Assembly: GCA_023392615.1 (NCBI GenBank)
Contig: JAEVYT010000032.1
Coordinates: 1 to 5,068 of the forward strand
DNA length: 5,068 nucleotides
Direction: 5' to 3'
Source of the DNA: Bacillota bacterium
GTDB lineage: Bacteria; Bacillota; Clostridia; Lachnospirales; Lachnospiraceae
The notes below the pieces were generated by a model, which had not been told where the DNA came from, searched no databases, and saw only the letters and a list, made by a program, of their open reading frames with translations. Below, in pieces: positions 1 to 5,068 of this stretch; the stretch's first letter is position 1; each line of letters starts with the position of its first letter. Made by a program: the position numbers and the translations under genes.

Positions 1-593
1 TAGATGAGGTCACCTGTCACTTTATCTTTGGTCGGATCGATTTTATTGACGGCATCTTCCAGCTCCAGAAAGAAAGCGTTGTAAATATCTTCCTGTTTGT
101 CATACTTCGGATTGAACTTTCCTTCGAGGAATCCCAGTCCGGCTTCACTGAAAGGAGCGTCTCCGTAAGTGTCGGTGATGATAGACATAAGATAAACCCG
201 ATAAATGCGGAGTACAGAGTTGATGTTCACTTTCTCTGCATCTTCGGCTGTGCGATATTGAGCATCAATGATATTCTTCAAGGATTGAGTGTAGAACGAT
301 GTCCAGATACGGCTCATTTCATTATTGTCTAGCGTATGGCGTCCGCCGTAGTTGGTGGTGTTCCAACATCCCATCAGTTGTTGGGTGAATGCATAATGGT
401 AGTTACGGTAGATTTCCATCATACTAAGGTCTCCGTACGTTTGCAGTTGGGCAGTGGTGAGCTGCGCATTCGGGTCGATGGTAGCGGCCTTGGAAGGGTC
501 GGTATTCATGTTTTCCATGTATTCATCGCTGCAAGAAGCGAAAAACAGGGCACATGCCATCGTGATGATTGTGATGTATTTAGATTGTCTCAT
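1..593 (-). CDS. SusD-like nutrient-binding outer-membrane lipoprotein, N-terminal part (runs off left edge)
   Basis: Seen: the start at 593 opens a frame of 197 codons that stays open to the window edge. It begins with a lipoprotein signal (MRQSKY, hydrophobic stretch to residue 18, then FFASC with the acceptor Cys21), followed by Ser-Asp-Glu, which resembles the Bacteroidetes surface-export signal. Family hallmarks visible are NTDPS (30-34), TDTYGDAPFSEA (140-151) and PKYDKQEDIYNAFFLELEDA (162-181). These fit the SusD/RagB superfamily, most like the SusD_2 branch. Family knowledge: such proteins are alpha-helical, TPR-based lipoproteins that sit as a lid on the SusC barrel and deliver oligosaccharides to it; usual length is about 500-550 residues, so more than half is missing here. 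The start lies 11 bases after the SusC stop, so the two are co-transcribed and probably form one complex. There is no Shine-Dalgarno, only an A-rich leader. The ligand, inferred from the GH16 neighbour, is a beta-glucan oligosaccharide. Confidence 0.93.
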   Translation of the reverse strand, partial: MRQSKYITIITMACALFFASCSDEYMENMNTDPSKAATIDPNAQLTTAQLQTYGDLSMMEIYRNYHYAFTQQLMGCWNTTNYGGRHTLDNNEMSRIWTSFYTQSLKNIIDAQYRTAEDAEKVNINSVLRIYRVYLMSIITDTYGDAPFSEAGLGFLEGKFNPKYDKQEDIYNAFFLELEDAVNKIDPTKDKVTGDLI

Positions 594-604
594 GATATAT
601 CTTT

Positions 605-3600
605 TTAGAATTTCACATTTACATTAAAACCATAGCTTCTGCGTGAAGGCAACGAACCGTATTCAAGTCCCATACCGGTGGTATTGTTGTAGTTGGAATC
701 CGGGTCGATATTCGGGATATTCTTCCATACGATGAACGGATTGCGGGCAACGAACGAAACGGTCAGTCCGCTTACTACATTCTTCAGCCAGGATTTGGGC
801 ACATTGTAACTCAACGTTAGTTCACGGCATTTCACGTATGAGTTGTCGTAAATAAACATAGAAGGTGCATTACGGCAAACGCTCATCCAGTAGTCTTCCG
901 GATTGATGTAGATGTCGTTGGGGCGATACGTTCCATCACCGTTGTCGATGACACCCGGAGCAACGAATCCGCCTGTCGGCTTCCAGTTATCGGCTCCTTT
1001 TGCAATGCCGGCTGCCAATCTTTCTTCTTCCGAGCGATACCAGGCGTCGCGTCCTGCCAATGTCTCCGGACTTTTACCCGATTCGTAAGCAGCACGGGCA
1101 GACATAGAATAGAGGTCGGCACCTACTTTCACATCGAATACCGCTACCAGCGAAAGATTCTTGTAGGTAAAGTTGGTGAGTAATCCACCTGTCCAGTCCC
1201 AAGAGGCATTACCCAATACGTGGTTGCTCTTGTCATATTGCGGCAGACCGGTTTGCGGGTCAATCAGAATATCTCCCTTTTCGTTCCGTTGGAAGTCCGG
1301 GCCTACAATAGAACCAAAGTTCTCGCCTACCTTAGCGGCTACCTGAACGTCGAGCCAAGATGCTTTTTCCAGTTCAAACATATCCGATTCGCCATCCAGT
1401 TCTTTTACCTTGTTGCTGTTTTTGGAGAAGTTCAGATTAATGTCCCAGGAAAAATCGCGTGTTTGAATCGGTCGTGTGCTAAGGGCAATCTCAATACCTT
1501 TGTTTTCTATCTTGCCGGCATTAATCAAGCGATAGTTGTAACCGGTTGTCCAGGAACTTGCCATTCCCATAATCTGGTTTTTACTGATTTGAGAATAGTA
1601 GGTGAAATCCAGTCCGATACGGTTCTTCAGGAATTTCAATTCCAATCCCATTTCCACGGAGTTTGTTTTGGTTGGTTTCAAGTCTTTGTTGGGGATGGTT
1701 CCGTTATCGATATATCCGATGGTATATCCGGGATAAGCATATTTGGATTTCGTATAGACGAGTCCCAATTGATAAGGATCGGTATCGCTACCCACTTGCG
1801 CCCATGACATACGTAACTTTCCGTAAGGCAGGAGGTCGCCCAGTTTTGTCAGCTCGGAGAATACAAAGCTGCCGGAGAAAGAAGGATACATATACATGTT
1901 GTTGCCAGTGGGAAGGGTAGACGATTGGTCGCCACGCAACGTAGCATCGAGGTAAAGCATGTGTTTCCATCCCACGTTCACTGCTCCGTAAACCGAATTA
2001 ATCTGCTTGCGGTAACTGCCGGGCACTACACTGATCTCGTTGAAACTCGTCAATGAAGGGACATCGCGTATCTTCATGTCTTGAGCGGTGGTAACGGTGG
2101 TCTGGTTGTTCACCTTATATACATTGCCGCCTAACGTAGCGTTGAAATCGAAATCACCCCAATGGTTGTTGTAGAGAGCCAACACTTCAAAGTTGTACAT
2201 GCGGTTGCGGAAAGCGCTGTTTTGAAGTCTTCCGGCTTCGAATCCGGGAGTGGTAGGTGCTTTATAATCATCGAACGTGAACCAATTGAGTTCGGCGCCC
2301 AACGTTGCCTGAAGTTTCAGATGTGGGTCGATGTTCCATACGGCCTTGCCGTTCATGCGGAACAAGTCTTTTTTGGATTTATTGAAGTTCTTATAGATAT
2401 CCCAATACGGATTCACGTTGTAGGGATCCATACCGTTCCAGTTGGAGTATTCGCCGTCGGCAGTCTGATAGGTTTGCAACCATTCCTGGTCGTAGGTGGT
2501 GGCAAGGGTCATCAGGTTTTTACCGATATTGGACTTGCTGTCGCCCAGTGCCGGACGGTTCTTCACGTCTTCCCGTGTATAGTTGACGCTGAAATCCAGG
2601 TCTACCTTTCCTGCAGACGTATTGGCGCGCAGGTTGAAAATGTCACGGCTCATGTGAGTTTGGGGAACAATGTCTTTATTGCGCATATCCGTATAGGTAA
2701 AGCGAATTCCGGTTTTTCCGCTGTTCACACCTATGATGGCGGAGTTGGTGGCGGTGATACCCGTGCGGAAGAAGTTGGACGTATTGTCGGGGACAATGAG
2801 GAAAGGGCGTTCCACGCCGTCGAAATACTTCAGCATGTTTGAACCGTCCGCTTTGGGACCCCAACTTTTGTTTGTGTTGGATATGGCATCATAGCTATAA
2901 GTACCGTTGCTTCCCATACCGTATATCTGTTGCACTTCGTCCCATTTGGCAAGTTGGGTATCGAAAGTCAGTGTTCCGTTATATTCCACGCTGATTTTAT
3001 CCTTGTTGGCTCGCTTGGTTGTAATCAAGATAACACCGTGGCTGGCACGGCTACCATAAAGTGCGGATGCCGCAGGGCCTTTCAATACCGACATGTTTTC
3101 TACGTCATCGGCATTGATGCTCGAAATACCGTCGCCCAAGTCGAAGCCTCCGTTTGTGCCGGCACTGCCGAAATTGGTGTTGTCCAAAGGTACACCGTCC
3201 ACTACATAAAGAGGCTGGTTATTGCCGGTCATTTCGGTACTGCCTCGTAGAATAACGCGCGTAGAACCGGAAGGACCACCGGCGGTCTGGCTGACTACCA
3301 AGCCCGGCACACGTCCTGCCATGGAGTTGATAAGATTCGTTTCTTTCGCTTTGGTCAAGGCTTCACCTTTCACTTCATCAATGCCATAGCCCAACGCTTT
3401 GCGCTCTCTCTTGATGCCAAGGGCGGTAACTACCACTTCATCCAATGCTTTGGCATCCTCTTTCAAGGTGATGTTCAAAGGACCTCTTCCCGCTTTTACT
3501 TCTTCGGATTTATAACCCACGTAGCTGACAACGAGCGTAGCTCCCGCTTTTACATTCAAACTGAAATTTCCATCCAGATCGGTAATCGTTCCGTTGGCAG

Positions 3601-3793
3601 TTCCTTTCTCCACTACGGAAGCCCCAATGATGGGACCTGTGGCATCGCTCACTTTTCCGGTTACCTTGTTGCTTTGTTGTTGAATAGCCTGGGAACTTGG
3701 TTCCGTTGCTGCATACACTTGCTGGAAACCTCCCGCCATCCAAAGGGCGAGTGTTCCGCAAAACAGTAGATACTTACATTTTTCCATATTCAT
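605..3793 (-). CDS. SusC/RagA-family TonB-dependent outer-membrane transporter, complete
   Basis: A 1062-residue protein of normal family length. Seen in order: signal peptide 1-28, likely cleaved in VYA|ATE; carboxypeptidase-regulatory-like beta-sandwich about 43-111 (VTGKVSDATGPIIGASV, TDLDGNFSL, VSYVGYK); TonB box DEVVVTA 118-124; plug about 125-260 with LYVVDGVP (195-202) and VLKGPAASALYGSRAS (236-251); then a 22-strand type barrel with the SusC signature from about 612 (YLDATLRGDQSSTLPTGNN, then SWAQVGSDTDPYQL). It ends in Phe, as barrel proteins recognised by the BAM machinery do. Role: TonB-energised import of oligosaccharides across the outer membrane, with the SusD-like partner encoded 11 bases downstream. 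The GH16 gene ends 20 bases upstream, so the three form an operon. No STN domain precedes the beta-sandwich, so control through an anti-sigma factor is unlikely. The start at 3793 is chosen as the first in-frame Met; Met3 at 3787 is a possible alternative. Substrate (beta-glucan oligosaccharides) is inferred from context only. Confidence 0.97.
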   Translation of the reverse strand: MNMEKCKYLLFCGTLALWMAGGFQQVYAATEPSSQAIQQQSNKVTGKVSDATGPIIGASVVEKGTANGTITDLDGNFSLNVKAGATLVVSYVGYKSEEVKAGRGPLNITLKEDAKALDEVVVTALGIKRERKALGYGIDEVKGEALTKAKETNLINSMAGRVPGLVVSQTAGGPSGSTRVILRGSTEMTGNNQPLYVVDGVPLDNTNFGSAGTNGGFDLGDGISSINADDVENMSVLKGPAASALYGSRASHGVILITTKRANKDKISVEYNGTLTFDTQLAKWDEVQQIYGMGSNGTYSYDAISNTNKSWGPKADGSNMLKYFDGVERPFLIVPDNTSNFFRTGITATNSAIIGVNSGKTGIRFTYTDMRNKDIVPQTHMSRDIFNLRANTSAGKVDLDFSVNYTREDVKNRPALGDSKSNIGKNLMTLATTYDQEWLQTYQTADGEYSNWNGMDPYNVNPYWDIYKNFNKSKKDLFRMNGKAVWNIDPHLKLQATLGAELNWFTFDDYKAPTTPGFEAGRLQNSAFRNRMYNFEVLALYNNHWGDFDFNATLGGNVYKVNNQTTVTTAQDMKIRDVPSLTSFNEISVVPGSYRKQINSVYGAVNVGWKHMLYLDATLRGDQSSTLPTGNNMYMYPSFSGSFVFSELTKLGDLLPYGKLRMSWAQVGSDTDPYQLGLVYTKSKYAYPGYTIGYIDNGTIPNKDLKPTKTNSVEMGLELKFLKNRIGLDFTYYSQISKNQIMGMASSWTTGYNYRLINAGKIENKGIEIALSTRPIQTRDFSWDINLNFSKNSNKVKELDGESDMFELEKASWLDVQVAAKVGENFGSIVGPDFQRNEKGDILIDPQTGLPQYDKSNHVLGNASWDWTGGLLTNFTYKNLSLVAVFDVKVGADLYSMSARAAYESGKSPETLAGRDAWYRSEEERLAAGIAKGADNWKPTGGFVAPGVIDNGDGTYRPNDIYINPEDYWMSVCRNAPSMFIYDNSYVKCRELTLSYNVPKSWLKNVVSGLTVSFVARNPFIVWKNIPNIDPDSNYNNTTGMGLEYGSLPSRRSYGFNVNVKF

Positions 3794-3813
3794 AGCATAT
3801 ATATTTAAGATTC

Positions 3814-4629
3814 CTATAATATTTTCACCCAGTCGATGTACATATTCACTTTCTGACCGTCTTTCAGGCCCGTCAGTTTATTAATGTCGGTAATCCCTGT
3901 AAACGCACCTCCCACGGCGAGGTTGAACAGGATGTAGAAGTTGTCATGAAAGTATGTGTTCGAGCTAATGTCGAACGTATGAAACTTGACGTTGTCGATG
4001 GATATTGTCAGGTTGTTTTCATCCCAATCCAGAGAGTAGGTGTGATAATTGCCGTCTTGCAGGCTGTTGGCAACATTGGCTTTGTAGTATTGCTGTTCGT
4101 GAGCCGCTGCGCTGGGGCCATAGTGAATGGCGGTGTTCACTTGTTTTTCCGAATCGCCCGCAGCCATTCCGCTCTGTTCTCCCATTTCCATAATGTCGAT
4201 CTCCCCGCATGCCGGCCATTCTTTGTCGTTATCTCCCATCATCCAAAACGCAGGCCACAGTCCGCCGTTAGTCTTGGGAAGCTTGATACTTGCTTCTATC
4301 TTGCGATACTTGAAACTCTTTTTCCCTTTTGAATTGATCCTGCCGGAGTAAATTTTATTCCCTTTGCGTTCGGCGGTAAGAATCAGAACCGATTTATCCC
4401 CGTCCTTTCCTATCGATACATGAGCGGCATCGTATGCCTGTAGCTCTTGATTGGTCCAACCGGGTTCATGAGTTTCTTTCGTCCATACTTTTTCGTCGAA
4501 AAAGTTGAAATCGTCTTTAAAAAGAATGTCTTGTGGATTTTCCTCCGGTTCCGTTCCAACAGAATCCGACGAACAGGATTGTTGCGCGAAGCAAACGGAT
4601 AAAAATAGGAATAGTGCTACTTTTTTCAT
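3814..4629 (-). CDS. GH16 endo-beta-1,3(4)-glucanase (laminarinase-like), putative surface lipoprotein
   Basis: A 271-residue, single-domain glycoside hydrolase. Seen: signal peptide 1-18 with QQSC, putative acceptor Cys19 followed by Ser-Ser-Asp; GWTNQELQAY (57-66); YSGRINSKGKKSFKYRKIEA (94-113); GLWPAFWMMG (123-132); catalytic EIDIME at 143-148, giving nucleophile Glu143, helper Asp145 and acid/base Glu148; then HYG (169-171), YHTYSLDWDENNLTISIDN (195-213), FYILFNLAVGG (231-241) and MYIDWVKIL at the end. The extra Met in EIDIME is the bulged form typical of laminarinases. Family knowledge: retaining hydrolysis of internal beta-1,3 (or beta-1,4 next to beta-1,3) bonds in a jelly-roll fold. 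It is the first gene of the operon and lies 20 bases before SusC; its likely job is to cut laminarin-like or mixed-linkage glucan at the cell surface. The lipobox is weak (Gln at -3 and -2), so lipidation is probable rather than certain. Activity on agar, carrageenan or xyloglucan is less likely given the close match to laminarinase motifs. Confidence 0.95.
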   Translation of the reverse strand: MKKVALFLFLSVCFAQQSCSSDSVGTEPEENPQDILFKDDFNFFDEKVWTKETHEPGWTNQELQAYDAAHVSIGKDGDKSVLILTAERKGNKIYSGRINSKGKKSFKYRKIEASIKLPKTNGGLWPAFWMMGDNDKEWPACGEIDIMEMGEQSGMAAGDSEKQVNTAIHYGPSAAAHEQQYYKANVANSLQDGNYHTYSLDWDENNLTISIDNVKFHTFDISSNTYFHDNFYILFNLAVGGAFTGITDINKLTGLKDGQKVNMYIDWVKIL

Positions 4630-4649
4630 CGTTTTAGCATTTTAAAGGT

Positions 4650-4679
4650 TAAACGTAATATGTGCTTTATACTTGTAAA
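4650..4679 (-). promoter_or_regulatory. Alternative candidate promoter TTTA-N18-TACGTTTA
   Basis: On the minus strand TTTA (4679-4676) and TACGTTTA (4657-4650) each differ by one base from the Bacteroides -33 (TTTG) and -7 (TAnnTTTG) elements, spaced 18 bases apart. It would leave a leader of only about 14 bases before the GH16 start, which makes it less attractive than the element at 4688-4695. The two are competing hypotheses. Confidence 0.25.
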
Positions 4680-4681
4680 GC
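4664..4681 (-). repeat. Inverted repeat GCTTTA-N6-TAAAGC in the GH16 leader or promoter
   Basis: Perfect 6-bp arms with a 6-base spacer, 35-52 bases before the GH16 start codon. If transcription starts near 4681 this would lie at the very 5' end of the mRNA and could form a weak stem-loop protecting the transcript. If the alternative promoter is real, it overlaps the -33 element and could be an operator. Only the symmetry is directly seen. Confidence 0.35.
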
Positions 4682-4687
4682 TTGGTG

Positions 4688-4695
4688 CAAAGATG
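4688..4695 (-). promoter_or_regulatory. Candidate -7 element CATCTTTG for the GH16-susC-susD operon
   Basis: The minus strand reads CATCTTTG, one mismatch from the Bacteroides -7 consensus TAnnTTTG. It would start transcription near 4681, giving a leader of about 50 bases. No TTTG is seen 19-21 bases upstream where the -33 element should be. In that place lies the proximal copy of the 21-bp-period direct repeat, which fits an activator-dependent promoter. Assigned by eye from consensus and position only. Confidence 0.4.
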
Positions 4696-4716
4696 CTAAT
4701 ATCCGGCTGAAACGAT

Positions 4717-4753
4717 GGTCAGATTGCTGACATATTAGGTTTGATTGCTGACA
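4717..4753 (-). promoter_or_regulatory. Direct repeat with 21-bp period, probable activator operator (HTCS/AraC-type)
   Basis: The plus strand carries GGTCAGATTGCTGACA (4717-4732) and GGTTTGATTGCTGACA (4738-4753): 14 of 16 positions identical, with an uninterrupted 11-bp core GATTGCTGACA, and start points exactly 21 bp apart, two helical turns. The proximal copy also contains a dyad, GTCAG-ATTG-CTGAC (4718-4731). Family knowledge: AraC-type DNA-binding domains, which also form the output of Bacteroides HTCS regulators, bind tandem half-sites of about 17 bp with this 21-bp spacing (as at araI1-I2). The repeat ends about 88 bases before the GH16 start codon and just upstream of the candidate -7 box, as expected for an activator touching RNA polymerase. 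The identity of the regulator is inferred. Confidence 0.6.
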
Positions 4754-4766
4754 AATCTGCTGATTT
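4753..4766. repeat. Small inverted repeat AAATC-TGCT-GATTT beside the direct repeat
   Basis: Perfect 5-bp arms around a 4-base centre. It starts at the last base of the distal direct-repeat copy and shares the TGCTGA hexamer with it. It could be a third, degenerate regulator contact or chance in AT-rich DNA. Its TGCTGA is offset by 12 bases, not 21, so it does not continue the periodic array. Confidence 0.3.
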
Positions 4767-4849
4767 TTATCGAACGGACGTTATCTTATCCATTCTTTTT
4801 CGAAGGTTGTTGCTATACAAGAATGAGGTAAATGATAATTTTGCGGAGT

Positions 4850-4862
4850 GCCCTGAAAGGGC
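4850..4862 (+). repeat. Hairpin module A, GCCCTGAAAGGGC, forward
   Basis: 5-bp stem GCCCT/AGGGC with GAA loop; the loop sequence defines the orientation. It is followed by TTAATTACATAG, also present (one change) after the mirror copy at 5013-5025. Confidence 0.8.
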
Positions 4863-4874
4863 TTAATTACATAG

Positions 4875-4893
4875 CGTAGGGCAACGCCCTACG
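4875..4893 (+). repeat. Hairpin module H, CGTAGGGCAACGCCCTACG, forward
   Basis: Perfect 8-bp stem with a 3-base AAC loop, the strongest single hairpin in the window. Followed by TAAAAAC rather than a T-run, so not an intrinsic terminator on the plus strand. Its exact reverse complement is at 4982-5000. Confidence 0.85.
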
Positions 4894-4916
4894 TAAAAAC
4901 GACAATCTGAATTTGC

Positions 4917-4929
4917 GCCCTGAAAGGGC
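4917..4929 (+). repeat. Hairpin module B, GCCCTGAAAGGGC, forward (inner copy)
   Basis: Identical to module A and followed by ATAATTGTATA, similar to the TTAATTACATA after module A. This indicates a longer shared unit (hairpin plus AATT-containing tail), not just the palindrome. Confidence 0.8.
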
Positions 4930-4947
4930 ATAATTGTATACGGTTCC

Positions 4948-4960
4948 GCCCTTTCAGGGC
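4948..4960 (-). repeat. Hairpin module, GCCCTGAAAGGGC on minus strand (inner mirror copy)
   Basis: Exact reverse complement of the inner copy at 4917-4929, separated from it by 18 bases. Its flanks do not match those of the other copies, so this is the least conserved unit apart from the 13-mer core. Confidence 0.8.
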
Positions 4961-4981
4961 TTGTGGCTGGTGTGTTTTTTT

Positions 4982-5000
4982 CGTAGGGCGTTGCCCTACG
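4982..5000 (-). repeat. Hairpin module H, minus-strand copy
   Basis: Plus strand CGTAGGGCGTTGCCCTACG, exact reverse complement of the module at 4875-4893. Seven Ts precede it on the plus strand, so on the minus strand the hairpin is followed by As, not Ts. The A-run mirrors the TAAAAAC that follows the forward copy, extending the arm homology imperfectly past 45 bp. Confidence 0.85.
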
Positions 5001-5012
5001 CTATATAATTAA

Positions 5013-5025
5013 GCCCTTTCAGGGC
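5013..5025 (-). repeat. Hairpin module A, minus-strand mirror copy
   Basis: Plus strand GCCCTTTCAGGGC, fourth copy of the 13-mer, closing the right arm of the large palindrome. Confidence 0.8.
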
Positions 5026-5048
5026 ACCCCAATAAATATATAATTGTA

Positions 5049-5061
5049 AGGCTTTCAGCCT
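5049..5061 (-). repeat. Diverged hairpin module AGGCTGAAAGCCT at right edge
   Basis: Minus strand AGGCT-GAA-AGCCT has the same length, same GAA loop and same inner CT/AG pairs as the 13-mer GCCCTGAAAGGGC, but the outer stem bases differ and still pair. Its tail (TACAATTATATA) is again AATT-containing. It suggests that the repeat cluster continues beyond the window. Confidence 0.5.
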
Positions 5062-5068
5062 AACTGCA

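Larger units (their letters stand above)
4849..5026. repeat. 178-bp nested palindromic element (REP/BIME- or MITE-like)
   Basis: The left arm (4849-4893) and right arm (4982-5026) are reverse complements over 45 bp with one mismatch (C4870 against the right-arm base at 5005). Each arm is itself two hairpins: GCCCT-GAA-AGGGC, then CGTAGGGC-AAC-GCCCTACG. Inside lies a second inverted pair of the 13-mer (4917-4929 and 4948-4960). Module order is therefore A-H-B then mirror B-H-A, with a dyad centre near 4938 at the small palindrome GTATAC (4936-4941). No protein is encoded and I see no flanking target-site duplication. The hairpins are not followed by T-runs in either direction, so they are not textbook terminators. 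The layout matches interspersed REP/BIME-type repeats, which in other bacteria are linked to RAYT transposases; that link is inference here. Confidence 0.8.
4630..5068. other. Intergenic regulatory and repeat region upstream of the GH16 operon
   Basis: No convincing protein-coding frame is visible in these 439 bases on either strand. From left to right it holds the GH16 leader and candidate promoter elements (about 4640-4695), a 21-bp-period direct repeat (4717-4753), an AT-rich stretch of about 80 bases (4767-4848) in which I see only a short AACG-GA-CGTT dyad (4773-4782), and a nested palindromic repeat array (4849-5061) reaching nearly to the edge. The gene on the far side is outside the window, so its orientation is unknown. 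Confidence 0.8.

Noticed and set aside
336..608. Plus-strand 90-codon frame opposite the SusD start
   Set aside because: Antisense to the SusD-like gene and spanning the SusC/SusD junction, with no family signature; a shadow frame.
1220..2842. Long plus-strand open frames opposite susC (1220-1807, 195 codons; 2162-2842, 226 codons)
   Set aside because: They lie entirely antisense to a clear SusC coding frame, show no recognisable domains, and are explained by codon bias of the real gene on the other strand.
3790..3798. Two-codon upstream frame ATG-CTA-TGA overlapping the SusC start on the minus strand
   Set aside because: Such a minimal frame is easily produced by chance in an AT-rich leader; nothing else supports a role in translational coupling.
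3946..4351. Several short frames on both strands within the GH16 gene
   Set aside because: All overlap the GH16 catalytic domain, which carries a full set of family motifs in its own frame.
4875..5000. Strong hairpins as intrinsic transcription terminators
   Set aside because: Neither 19-base hairpin is followed by a T-run in its reading direction: the forward copy is followed by TAAAAAC and the minus-strand copy by As. A Rho-related or RNA-stabilising role is not excluded.
4849..5026. Invertible promoter (phase-variable switch) between the 45-bp inverted arms
   Set aside because: The 88-base interior holds only one near -7 match (TGAATTTG, 4908-4915) without a -33 partner, the interior is itself almost symmetrical so inversion would change little, and no recombinase gene is visible.
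4849..5061. CRISPR array
   Set aside because: The repeats are short hairpins in alternating orientation with irregular spacings, not direct repeats with uniform spacers.

Overview
The window looks like gut Bacteroides (or a close Bacteroidales relative). It carries a SusC/SusD outer-membrane pair, lipoproteins with Bacteroidetes-type surface-export residues, leaders without Shine-Dalgarno sequences, and TAnnTTTG-like promoter elements. All genes lie on the minus strand. Read in the direction of transcription (right to left), they are a GH16 endo-beta-glucanase lipoprotein (4629-3814), a complete SusC-type TonB-dependent transporter (3793-605) and the first 197 codons of a SusD-like lipoprotein (593 to the left edge). 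Gaps of 20 and 11 bases, with no terminator between them, mark a single operon: the upstream part of a polysaccharide utilization locus (PUL).

The GH16 enzyme has the laminarinase-type catalytic motif EIDIME, so the likely substrate is a beta-1,3-glucan (laminarin-like) or a mixed-linkage beta-1,3/1,4-glucan. Inferred division of labour: the surface GH16 cuts the polymer, the SusD-like lipoprotein captures the oligosaccharides, and the SusC barrel imports them using TonB energy. The rest of the PUL (further glycosidases, surface glycan-binding protein) would lie beyond the left edge.

The right-hand 439 bases (4630-5068) contain no convincing gene but are rich in structure. Next to the GH16 gene are candidate promoter elements and, just upstream, a 16-bp sequence repeated directly at a 21-bp period (4717-4753). 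This is the geometry of an AraC-type activator site, so a hybrid two-component system (HTCS) or another AraC-type regulator is a reasonable guess. SusC has no STN signalling domain, which argues against ECF-sigma/anti-sigma control.

Further out, 4849-5026 is a strikingly symmetrical nested palindrome. It has 45-bp arms with one mismatch, each made of two smaller hairpins, around an inner pair of inverted 13-bp hairpins. A diverged further module follows at 5049-5061. This resembles a REP/BIME or MITE-type intergenic repeat and is the most unusual object in the window. The gene content itself is a standard PUL; no new enzyme system is evident.
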